Shown: positions 32,978-43,600 of the stretch, in pieces
How positions within the stretch are numbered: position 1 is the stretch's first letter
Layout: each line of letters starts with the position of its first letter
NCBI GenBank assembly: GCA_947396885.1
Contig: OX377204.1
Coordinates: forward strand, 5,890,001-5,954,000
From: Heligmosomoides polygyrus polygyrus
Lineage: Eukaryota; Nematoda; Chromadorea; Rhabditida; Heligmosomidae
DNA: 64,000 bases
Direction: 5' to 3'
Notes under the pieces: generated by a model
Told to the model about the DNA's origin: nothing
Seen by the model: only the letters and a program-made list of their open reading frames with translations
Databases searched by the model: none
Program-made: the position numbers and the translations under genes

Positions 32978-34027
32978 TTAGGTTGTCCCATAAGTCCCCA
33001 CCGTTTTTTTCAACGATTCACTGCAGATTTCGCTGGCGGTCTCTTGCATAGAGCTTCAAAGCATTCGAAAGAATATGATTTGCTCTATCAGAACATGTAT
33101 TGCATTTCTTTTTTCATCATGAATTTTCATTTCAATTTTTAGGTCGTTTAAGAGAGAAGTAAAAAAGTGAAAAAGTAGCTATTTGCGCACTTGTTCTCTC
33201 CGCTTAGGCTTGTAATTTTTTGCACAGTTTTTTATAGCACTTGGAAGATAATGTTCTGTACTACAAGAATATGTGTTAGTGCTATTTGCCTGTTTGTCCT
33301 TTATTGATTTCTATGTCATCAAATTGGGACGTCCGAAGGAGGATGGTTATTTTTGCAGACAGCTCCTGCTCTGTGGTTGAACTTTTTGGGTGGGTGTTAT
33401 ATGTCATTTGCAAGAGAATGCCTTGCTCTATAAGAATTTGTGTCGCGTTTATTGATTTCTATTGAATATCAACAAAATGCCAAAAAAGAGAAGAATCGTC
33501 TTCACCAACAACTCCTCCTTCTTCAGTTGTTGATATTCGACAGAAATTAGCGTGGGCCAATAAACGCGACACAAATTCGTACTGAGCAAGACATTCTCTT
33601 CCAAACAGCATATAACACCAAGCAAAAAAAGTCCAACCACAGGAGGATTTTGGTAAAAATTCGGACGGAAAAGTCGGAATTCCCAATTTGATGGACTAAA
33701 AATCAATAAAGGGCAAGTGAGAAAATAGGACCAACACATATTCTTGTGGAACAAAACATTGTCTTCCAAATGCTATAAAAACTGCTCAAAAAATTGCGAA
33801 CCTAAGCGGAGAGAACAAGTGCGCAAATGGCTACTTTTTCACTTTTTCACTTTTCACTTTAGCGACCTAAAAATTGACAGAATTCATTATGAAAAAAGAA
33901 ATGCAATACAAGTTCTGATAGAGCAAATCATTCTCTTTTGAAAGCTATACAGCGCTATGCAAGAGACCGTCGGCGAAATCTGCAGTGAATCGTTGAAAAA
34001 AACGGCGGGGACTTATGGGACAACCAA
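32978..34027. mobile_element. 1050-bp mariner-type palindromic (fold-back) element
   Basis: The left end TTAGGTTGTCCCATAAGTCC and right end GGACTTATGGGACAACCAA form mariner-type termini with TA on both sides. The two halves are inverted copies of each other along nearly their whole length (about 520 bp each). They meet near 33518 in a small CAACAACT...AGTTGTTG loop. No transposase remains. Confidence 0.88.
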
Positions 34028-34193
34028 TAATTGCGTTCAGCGCTTTAATGCCTAGAATCAGAAAAAGATTCAATGTTTGCGATTGGGTGCAAAAAGAAGG
34101 TAAAAACTGCATAAAAAGAAAAAGAAGAGAAAAAGAAGAGAGAAGAGAAAGAAAACAACATAATAAGAAGTGGAGAGAAAACCAGGTGCGCAA

Positions 34194-37100
34194 ATGGAGA
34201 TTTTTCAGATAGTTGGGGCACTCACGATCGGTGCCAACGCGTTTCTTTCGCCTCCCGAATGCCCACTTCTCGGAAAGCAACATAGTCTTGACGATGCGGA
34301 CAGAGTTCTCTTTTTCCTGGGAGTGACGTTACAGCCTGCCTTCCACCGCATTAGGCACAACATCGTAAGTTGGCTTCTTTCAAACAATGGACCTAACTTG
34401 ATACTAGTGGCGGCCAGAGAGTACAAAAGGCACTGATCTTTGATTAGTATACTCCAAGAAAATAATAGTCTTAACAAATTTTGCTTATAACAATCCTTTG
34501 AGGCACAGATAAAACAAGACCGTTGTTAGTTTTGAAATATTATAGTTTGCTCCAAGTCTTTTTCTTTCAGCGTTACCAGTGTGATTATGAAGAATTGGCT
34601 TGGCAAGATCTTGCAGAAGGGAAAAGCGCGAGCTCTGCAAACTCCTCTCTTATCCGTCTGCACTACGAAAGGTTTGTTTAATAATAAACGTCTGCAGATA
34701 GGCCAGTTTACAGTGGGATTCCTAGACTCCTATGAAGAAGTGGTTTATGACATAAAAAAAAAGTTTTTTAAACTCAGTCTCGAGGCCCACCCTTTATTAT
34801 TAAAAAGTTTTTTTTTCTGCCTTTTACTGCTAAATTTGCTACCAAAAAACTGCCTTAGAAAGCTTTGTGGCTCAACTCGGTCATTATACAAAAAAATAAT
34901 TCCTAAGGAGAAAATTGCAATCTTTTCTAGTCAGAGCTAACTTTATACAAGTAATTCCAACTTATCAAAAAGCATCTAAAGTCCGTGTATAAAGGGTAAC
35001 ATATTTCTATCACTGCCTTCTCCTTCTGTTTTGTTTGTTCCCGGTTTGCCGTCGTATCTCCGATTCATGAATACGGTTCAAACGAATAAGAAAACCAGAT
35101 TCACACAGCATAGCCAATCTAACATCTCCCTGTTCTGTCTGACGTGGTACGATCACATGTTTAGCCATTGATATTGGAGAAGCAGAGAGCGAGCTGGGTT
35201 ACGCAACTTTCTATCAGGTTGTCCTCAAAGTTCTCAGCGTTTTGAGTGCTTCACTTTGAACTACTATAACTTCCCAAATCTTATAGGATTTAGTCGAAAT
35301 AAGCACCGTTCGAATCAGCACGGTTTTGCCAACGGGTTACCCGTCGAGTTATTCCATCAGCTAAAAAATGAGGTGGTCCAGATTGACGAAATCCATGAAA
35401 GCTGTTTTGGCATCGTCCTATTTGTGAGGCTCTACCAGCGAGAACGTTCTGAAAGTGTTTGAAAAGATGGTAGTCGACTGCTGAGGGGTCCAGAGAATAT
35501 GGCGGGTGAGCTGGAACTTCACTTCGCTCAATTCCTTAATCCGCTCAATTTTCGAATAGCGATTTGCGAAACATGTGGGCGGGCGTTATCGTGCAAAGGA
35601 ATCGGGCTCTTCACCTTCTCAAGGAATTCCAAAGCATTCGTAACACGTTTTGCTGAGGTTAGCCCTTCCGCGATCCGCGAACTGTTTGAGATGGTTCGGC
35701 TTCCACCAATTCCTTTAGCTCGTCGTCCAGGATTGCTGTATGTCGACCGCTACGGGACCATCTTCGAGGCTGAAATCTCAGGGCCGAAATATACTGAACC
35801 ACCGGCGCACAGTGCTTTCGCCAACACTATTAGGCTCCCACACTTGACTGATTTGTCGACCTGTCTCGGCTGCGTATTGTCCCAATTTGAATTCAAAATA
35901 AAATATCGTTTGGAATCGCTCATTCCAAAAAACCACCACCAAAATAAAAAAATATAAAACAACGCTATGAACCAAATATAAACTAAAATATAAAACAACG
36001 TTAAAACATAAATTATTTAGTCAGATAAAGCAAAAAATTCTGTACAGAAATACCATTAATGCGCAATGCAAGTCGAATTTTTTACTTAAAAATAGACGAA
36101 TGAAAATTGGCAACACAAAACCCTGAGAACTACAACCTCATAGATACCGGAATATTCGAAGGAATCTTTTCCCTAGGTTTTTTTAAACAACTAAATCTTT
36201 TTTTGACAAATGCTTTCAGCGGTTTGAAGCTCAGGTATAAGACAATCAACGCATTCATTATCTCCGGTACAAATCTAAAGCAATTTTAGGCAATTCGTGT
36301 GCCTAGACATACGAGCCTGATGTGCGACTTATAGCTTGTTTTAAAGTTCATTAGAAAACGTCTTGTTCTGGCATGATAATGGATAAAGGACGGCGTTATT
36401 CAATCCTCTTTGGGATGCGCAGCGCATTCAACTTCTACGGGATGTCGTGGAGGCGTGTTGAATGGGTATTTGGCCATACAATGACTTGCGGTGGCAAGCC
36501 GATGTACAAATCAATGCTTTATCCTTCCCAGACAAGTCTGGTACCAATTCACCAACTCCGCAGGGATGGAAGGCTTGGTTGGCCTGGGCGGGAAATCCGA
36601 ACCAGGAACCTGGTATCGGGTGCAGGCGATAGCCGGCGCCTCCTCCGACTGCGCTCCACGCTCTGTCATGATATGGAACCAAAAGGATGAAGGTCGGCAA
36701 CAGGCAATTGTTTTGATGAATGGACTAGGCATTCTACTTCTAGTCAATTTTTAAACGCATTTAGCCTCTATAGTGAATTGTTGAATCGTGATAAGCTGCC
36801 AAGGAATACGTCATTTTTGTTCTTCCAATGCAAGTCTGCCACTAAATATTTCTTAGACTTCAAGAGAATCTAACGTTGCTCAGCCTAGCGCTTACCCTGG
36901 CCTTAATTACTCGATTCTGGCAAGCGGAAGTCGATGTTTCTAAAGCAGTATTCGAGTGGAATTTTGAATCTAATGACTAAATGTGTAGTTTTGAAATACG
37001 GCCAATACAGTTAGCAAGACGTAATATAACAATAAAACTTTCACAACTTTATCGTGCCGGGTGGAAACAACCTAATCCTCGTCTTCTAAATTTGACCAGC

Positions 37101-37468
37101 TGTGCTTTATGTAACGCAATATGAGTCGTTTGCTCTTAGCACTACTTTGCAGCCCTGTAGAAGCACAAGGAAGCTTGATCGAAGTCATCGGAGAGGCGAT
37201 GAAATCATGGGAGAAAGAGTTCTCCAAGGTACGAACAAGCCAACAAACCTCTACCTAGGTTGTGTGCATTATTTATCCACTTATGCTTATCTGGTATGTG
37301 TGCTTCCAGATGAAGGATCTGGTTCAGTTCGGCTGCAACTACAGAAAGGACGGACAACGTGACAAAGTGGTCTGCTACTTCAAGGCTACTTATGCAGCAC
37401 CAGAAGCTGATTCAGGAAAAAAGCGAAGAGGCTTCTTCGAATATATTCGTTCTCTATTCCGTGGTTGA
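34194..37468 (+). CDS. Gene C: small secreted protein, divergent CAP/ASP-related candidate
   Basis: Exons 34194-34364, 34571-34671, 37153-37228 and 37310-37468 chain in phase (0, 2, 0) to a 168-aa product. Landmarks are SPPECPLLGK, RYQCDYEELAWQDLAEGK, AMKSWEKEFSK, QFGCNYRKDGQRDKVVCYFK and a basic tail GKKRRGFFEYIRSLFRG. The chosen ATG gives a weak signal peptide (IFQIVGALTIGANA). However, TTTTTCAG at 34204-34211 is a strong acceptor, and paralogue D has a separate 30-nt start exon, so the true start may lie upstream. Exons 2 and 3 have exactly the lengths (101, 76 nt) seen in gene D. The YQCxxE...A block, AxxxW and FGC...VVCYF recall the CAP fold, but histidine/glutamate active-site motifs are absent. 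The large intron holds a mariner fossil and a SINE. Confidence 0.75.
35212..35990 (-). pseudogene. mariner fossil with internal deletion
   Basis: On the minus strand, FEFKLGQYAAETGRQI and STVRRWFSIFR (about 35890-35780) give the mariner helix-turn-helix region. After a deletion come IPLHDNARPHVSQIAIRKL (near 35560) and a decayed YHLFKHxQN block. A mariner-like end, TCAGGTTGTCCTCAAAG, starts at about 35214; the other end is not clear. It lies in an intron of gene C. Confidence 0.75.
36379..36666 (-). mobile_element. tRNA-derived SINE copy in a gene C intron
   Basis: Full-length minus-strand copy flanked by CATGATA at 36372-36378 and 36667-36673. Confidence 0.92.
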
Positions 37469-37803
37469 ATGGTGGATTCTACGGGGTTTGACATCATATG
37501 AAGTCAAGAATGAAAAACGCGAAGCGAACACGATTGCCCATAATAAATTGTGACCTGTAATATTGTTGTGACGAGTAGACGGCGTTGTCTATGTTCCTAA
37601 CTTTTCCAAGCTCCGAAGGAGGAAAAGTGAGCCGAGTCGTCAGCTGGAGTGAACCCTTCAATAATCTTGTTGAACAGCTTATCAAAAATACATCATACTG
37701 GTGAGCGTTTTTGAATCTAAGCCTTACCCTCGCTTAGCTTCACGAAGATCTCTAAAAGTTATTTTAGATATTTTTGCGCATTTTTTATTTAAGCTTATAT
37801 TCT

Positions 37804-38099
37804 GAGCGCGTGTAGCGCAGTCGGAGGAGGCGCGACTGTCGCATGCACCCGATACCAGGTTCCTGGTTCGGATTTCCCGCCCAGGCCAACCAAGCCTTCC
37901 ATCCCTCCGGGGTCGGTGAATTGGTACCAGACTTGTCTGGGAAGGATAAAGCGCTGACTTGTTCATCGGCTGGCAACCGCAAGTCATTGTATGGCCAAAT
38001 ACACATTCAAAATCGCCTTCTCGACATCCTGTAGAAGTAGAATGCGCGGCGCATCCTAAAAAGGATTGAGTAACTCCGTCCTGTATCCTTTATCTTTAG
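37804..38099 (+). mobile_element. tRNA-derived SINE copy, intact, 11-bp target-site duplication
   Basis: GCTTATATTCT at 37793-37803 recurs exactly at 38100-38110. The pol III A box TAGCGCAGTCGG lies at 37813-37824 and the B box GGTTCGGATTTC at 37865-37876. The 3' end is CTCCGTCCTGTATCCTTTAT with no poly(A). A good reference copy. Confidence 0.96.
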
Positions 38100-38529
38100 G
38101 CTTATATTCTATGTAGCTTGTTTATTTTGTAAAATATAGTGCAAAACTTAGGGCAAAAATAGATTTGAGGCAAAAAATTAAAATTGACCAAGTCATCTCG
38201 AAGACCTACTTGCTGTGGAAGGCCAGCTGTGAACTCAGGAACACAAACTACGGCAAAAAAAACTTTCAGAACAAAAAAGGAAAAGTGAAGGCAGTGCAGC
38301 ACGTCGCTACAATCCTTCTTGTTGTCACACACAGGTTCGGTAGCTAGTGGAGTCCTCTTAAGTATTCCAGCCTCCATAGAAGCCTCCATAGCGTTTTTGC
38401 TGCCGTGTTTAAAGGCAAAGTTGGGCTCGCACCTGTGATTGATGTTCTTGGAGTCAATTTCTTAGTTTTTGTTCTGTTTCATCAAGTTTTCTCAAATTTA
38501 TGCAAATATTCTAGCAACTCGAGGATCAG

Positions 38530-38815
38530 AGACACTGTCGCATAGGCCAAGTCGTCGGTGAAAAATCAAGTGGGCCGGCCACGTAATGCGCTTCGCAGGC
38601 ACCCGCTGGACGAGAGCCGTCAGCGGATTCTGCCAGATGTGAAGAGAACAGCAGGACGCCCAACAACGCGTTGGTCGGACTCCTTCGTAAAAGCCTTAAA
38701 CGAACGATATGACGCTCTTCGTGACCTTCTAGCAAGGGGATCCATTGGAGCACTCTGGTACGCGACAGGGACAAAAGGAGACGCTCCGGTGCCCACTCGA
38801 GCAACTGCATAATCA
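38530..38815 (+). pseudogene. C-terminal fragment of a second LINE family
   Basis: IKWAGHVMRFAGTRWTRAVS in one frame and KRTAGRPTTRWSDSFVKALN (frame from 38558) match the C-terminal, post-RT region of nematode non-LTR elements. It differs from the GKRPRGRPKQRWLD ending of the main LINE family here. No RT domain is present. Confidence 0.68.
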
Positions 38816-39000
38816 GCGGGAAACCACAGTCATCATGGTATCGAGCAGACCTAATACTTCGTCTCAAGCAGTGGCTAAACCTTTTTTAATCTCTTCACGT
38901 AAGGCTATATTATCCGACGATAGCCAAGCAAGAGTTCTCCTGAAAATGAGTTCGGATAATGTCCGATTATGACGGTAGGCACAGTACCTTATAAATAGAA

Positions 39001-39282
39001 TAAGGATGAAGGACGGCGTACTCAATCCTTTTTGGGATGCGCCACGCATTCTACTTTTACGGGATATCGTGGAAGCGATTTAAATGCGTATACTTGGCCA
39101 TACAATAACATGTGGTTGCCAGTGGATGAACAAATCAGCGGTTTATCCTTTCCAGACACGTCAACAATTCAACGACCCAGGAGGGATGGAAGGCTTGGTT
39201 GGCCTGGGCGAAATCCGAACCACGAACCTGGTATCGGATTCACGCGACAGCCAGCAATTCCTCCGAATACGCTACACGGGCC
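39001..39282 (-). mobile_element. tRNA-derived SINE copy
   Basis: Minus-strand copy, slightly decayed (CTCCGAATACGCTACACGGG at the head). No clear target-site duplication. Confidence 0.85.
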
Positions 39283-39547
39283 CAAAGTACATTTTCCACA
39301 GCGTAACGCCAGACCCAGACACAACGCAAAGCCCACGAGGGTCGAGACGGTGGAGCGTGGGTGAACCGTCAGTCAGTGTCCATCGTAAATTACCGCCTTT
39401 TCTTCAGAATTCGACGCTATTAGAAGTTGGGATGGACTATCCTTTAAACTCTACGACGACATGGAAGCCTTCCAATAGCAATAATAATAAGAATATGATT
39501 AAAATTATTATTAGTATTAATAATACGCTGGTTAAATAAATAACAGA

Positions 39548-39712
39548 CAAAAGATGACGTTAGTCAGCCCCTCTTCACGCATTTCCCTTCTACGGGATGT
39601 CGTGAAGGAAATTTGCATGCGTATTCCGCCTAAGGAGCGTATTCGTACTCGTCATCCTGTAGAAGTAGAATTCGTGGCGTATCCCAAAGAAGAGTTGGCT
39701 AACGCCGTCTAT
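39548..39712. mobile_element. Two SINE 3' ends in head-to-head inverted array
   Basis: 39548-39640 is a minus-strand SINE 3' end (CTTCTACGGGATGTCGTGAA). 39641-39712 is a plus-strand one (TCATCCTGTAGAAGTAGAAT). Both lack the promoter half. Confidence 0.7.
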
Positions 39713-40015
39713 CGCATTTTATTTGTTTATACAAACGTTAAACGGCGGCTTCATCCCACTGCGCTACTTAAGTTATTGCTCCAGCATTATTTTTATTATC
39801 GTTTGTGATATCGGGAGATATGGCATCCGACGAATTCAGATTCTATTGTGGAAGTGTGAGTAGCTAAATATCAACTATAAATTAGCGCGGCGTTTCGAGG
39901 AAATGGGTCATGCCTGTAGAATTCTAAGAGAGTGAAGCGGCCGCAATCAACTGTGATTGTCGCTTTCCCTGGAAAGGGACAAAGGAAGGGCATAATTCAC
40001 CTATAATATGTATTG

Positions 40016-40309
40016 AGGCGCGTGTAGCGCAGTCGGAGGAGGCGCCGACCGTCGTGTGCACCCGATACCAGGTTCCTGGGTCGGATTTTCCGCCCAGGCC
40101 AACCAAGCCTTCCATCCCTCCGGGGTCGGTGAATTGGTACCAGACTTGTCTGGGAAGGATAGAGCGCTGACTTGTTCATCGGCTGGCCACCGCAATTCAT
40201 TGCATGGCCCAGTACGCACTCAACTCGCCTCCCCGACATCCCATAGAAGTAGATTGCGTGGCGCATCCCGAAAGGGATTGAGTAACGCCATCGTTTATCC
40301 TTTATCCTC
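40016..40309 (+). mobile_element. tRNA-derived SINE copy, intact, 11-bp target-site duplication
   Basis: AATATGTATTG at 40005-40015 recurs at 40310-40320. Promoter boxes are preserved. Confidence 0.96.
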
Positions 40310-40601
40310 AATATGTATTGCAGCGGGCATGTACATCGTCCTGCAAGTACACGAGTTACAGGTTCGGTTGTTCTATTAGAAAAGTACAGGGCGAATTCGG
40401 TGAAAGCGTCTGTCTCGAAAATATTTGTGCTCAACAGCCAATAGCGTGAAGACCATCAACAATGGCCGCCTCCGCAGTGGTACCCGCAGTGCAGGTGGAT
40501 AGGACAATCCATTATTCAGGTAATCATCATGTTCTATAGTTCGCATGTCCACAGGCTCAAATATAAAAATCGGTGAGTTCTAACTCACGCAGTCGTCGCT
40601 G

Positions 40602-43600
40602 ATGGCATCCTTCTTGAGCGCGGTTGTTCTGGTGAGTTTAGATACTGCATCATCGTTGCGACTAGAATCACTACAGCTAAACTTCAAAATAAAGGATAAA
40701 GGATAAAGGACGGCGTTACTCAATCCCTTCTGGGATGCGCCAGCGCATTCTACTTCTACGAGATGTCGTGGAGGCGACTTGAATGCGTATTTGGCCATAC
40801 AATGACTTGCGGTGGCCAACCGATGAATAAGTCAGTGCTCTATTCCTCCGAGACTAGTCTTGTACCAATTCACCGACCCCGGAGGGATGGAAGGCTTGGT
40901 TGGCCTGGGCGGGAAATCCGAATCAGGAACCGGGTGCAAGCGACAGCCGGAACCTCCTACGACTGCGCTACAAGCACTCTTAGCGAAAGCAGGCATTAAC
41001 ACTGACTAATTAAATCTCTACAGAACATTGAAGCAAATCTAACCCGGCTTTACTCTTTCAGGCACTCGGAGTGCTTAGCGCAAGTGCTCTATATCAGTTG
41101 CCGAAATGTTCGCAGCTGGGGAAGTATCAAATTAAGGGTGGACAGAGAGAAGCGATATTTGCAGGAATCGCGACACAACCGATTTTTGCCACGGTTTACC
41201 CACTTATGGTAAGTTCGTTGCTTTGTCGATATCAAGAATATATCAGTGTGACAAGGCGAACTGCTAAAAGCTGTTTCTTTGCAAAAAACGTGCGTTTAGA
41301 AGACTTCAACAGCGAACACTTTAGGTGGAATCCAAAGTTTTTGCTATTGAGGTGTTTTAAGATTTTAGCCTTTGTAACCTTTTCTTCCACATCAGGATAG
41401 ATAGTAAGGATGGCGATGACAGATCAATAATAGAAATCGGTGTTAGTCAAACACTGTGAGCGATAAGCCACGCATTCTTCTTTTGGGGATCGTGCTCGTG
41501 CTTTGACTTGTAGAAAAGAACTAATAGGCATATTAGTGTTTCACCAATGTGGATATTTTTGTTGTCAAGTCCCCGATATCGGTGTGATAGAAGCCTGGTC
41601 TGACATAGGCGCTACACGAACCCTAAGCTTTCAAAAGCTTAGAGTTCGCACTACATACAGTCACCCGGCGCGTTTTCCAACTGCACGAATCACGCTCAGA
41701 ATATCAACGTATAGGTTTAGAAACCTAGGATCATAAAACTTTATGAATGTGTAGGTAATTCAAAGGTAATTTGGAGAAACTCACACATATTGAAGAGAAG
41801 GAATAGCGGTACCTCTCCAAATGTCGTAACGTTTTTTTATAAGCGTCGTGAATAATAAATTTGCTCAAAAATAAATAGCATCTACCACTATGTAATTGAG
41901 TTAGCTGCCCGCGCTGTAGATTATGAGGCGTATCTCAAGCAGGGTAGAAACCTGCTTGAGATACGCCTCATCGAGCCCCGCGCGGACAAAATGTGCCTTT
42001 CAACATGGGATGCTGCTGCAGCACAGGAAGCGTAGCCTCGTCCTGCTAGACACAGCGGTATCCGCGCATGTTTCTGAGCGTCTCGATCCAGAATTGGGTC
42101 CCATACGCAAGCAACAGGCGTCTGGAGTCAGAAGAGGTGATACCGTAGTCGTCCCGAGCGGCCGCATGCAGAACTCAACATTGGATGCTACTGCAGCCGA
42201 GGAAGCGCAGCCTCGTAATGCTTGACACAGCGGCAATTGCGCGCGTAAGAAAAATCGCGCGAAGCGCGCAAGTGCGAGACAGTCCGTTAGGCGTGTCGGA
42301 CCCCTTGTATCCTATAGTAGTTGAGAAGAGCGAACTTGTCTCTGATAGATTGCTTCGAGTTGGGAGTAATGTAGTCTACCTTGTTTTACAGTTCGCCGAA
42401 ATTTGCTGAGATGTAGCGCAGAGAGTAGAATCGTGACGAATGGCATTGTTGATGTAAATGTGGCTGTACGATGGGGGGGGGGGGGGGGTATATTCTTACA
42501 CAGCAAGTTAGGCGCATATTGTAGGGTAGGATAGTAGCCCCATACTTCGCTCTTGGTAAACTATCTCCTTCACCGCTTACCTAGAATAAACGTACCTTAA
42601 CTTAGTCTATTTGAATTTGGCCTTTGATCGTTCCAGCAGCACAAAAACCTTCTGCGAGAGAGAGGCAGAATCTCACCAGCTCATGGTTTCTGTTGTTTCT
42701 AAAGTGCACATCGTTTAGAGTTACCAGTGCGCCTTTGAAGGAATGGCTGGTGTAGACCTCGCTCTGGGGCGAGCTATTTGCCCCACATCGCCGCCTCTCA
42801 TCCGTTTGCACCACAGGAGGTGGGCTTTTTATATGGATGTTGTATGTTCCTTGATACAGACTTTAGCAATCGCTGCAAACAACGCTCTGTTTATTTATTT
42901 TGCAGAAGGATAACCATGCGAAAACAAACTAAGGCAGAAGAGCGTGGGTTAAAGTCAGTGCAAACAGAATAAACAAAACAAGGAACAAGAATCAACCTAG
43001 TAAAGAGGAAATTCTCTAAGCTGCATACTAAAGATGCTCTTCAAGAAAACTTTTATATTGCCTCATAAAATTTGGGGATATGTGTTTCTTAGGTAATTTC
43101 ACAAAAATTGAGACCTCATATTGCCTTTTGGTCTGGAAAACTGGAATTTCCCATGACCACCCTATGCGTTCGATGAATAAATGGTGTAGCACTGTAGAAC
43201 TGCTTAAGAAAAATTTGATAAAAACCGATTACCATCTAGCACATTGTAATTACATCGTATCTTCTCCCACGACATTCAAGGGTTTGTAGATTGAAGGATC
43301 TGTTTCGTGAAGTCGGTGCACGAATGGTGTTGTAATCATAGCCAGGTGCTCACATCCAGAATGCCCTTGTGAGCTGTTCTACGGAGCTTCCGGCCTGACG
43401 ATTTCTCTCTTATATTTCGGTTAAAAAATTCTACCGTATTCTAGAATTGGTCGATCAATTCTAAAATTAGGCACAACATTCTATTGCTTGTAATGTTTCC
43501 AACAACTCACGTACTTGTGCTAGGATTCCTACTATACATTGTTTCCGATCGAAAATCTTCGGATAATTCGGATAAGGGCAACCTTGCGGACCCCGGATTT

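Noticed and set aside
35499..35957. 152-codon plus-strand open frame
   Set aside because: It is antisense to the mariner fossil, which explains its sequence.
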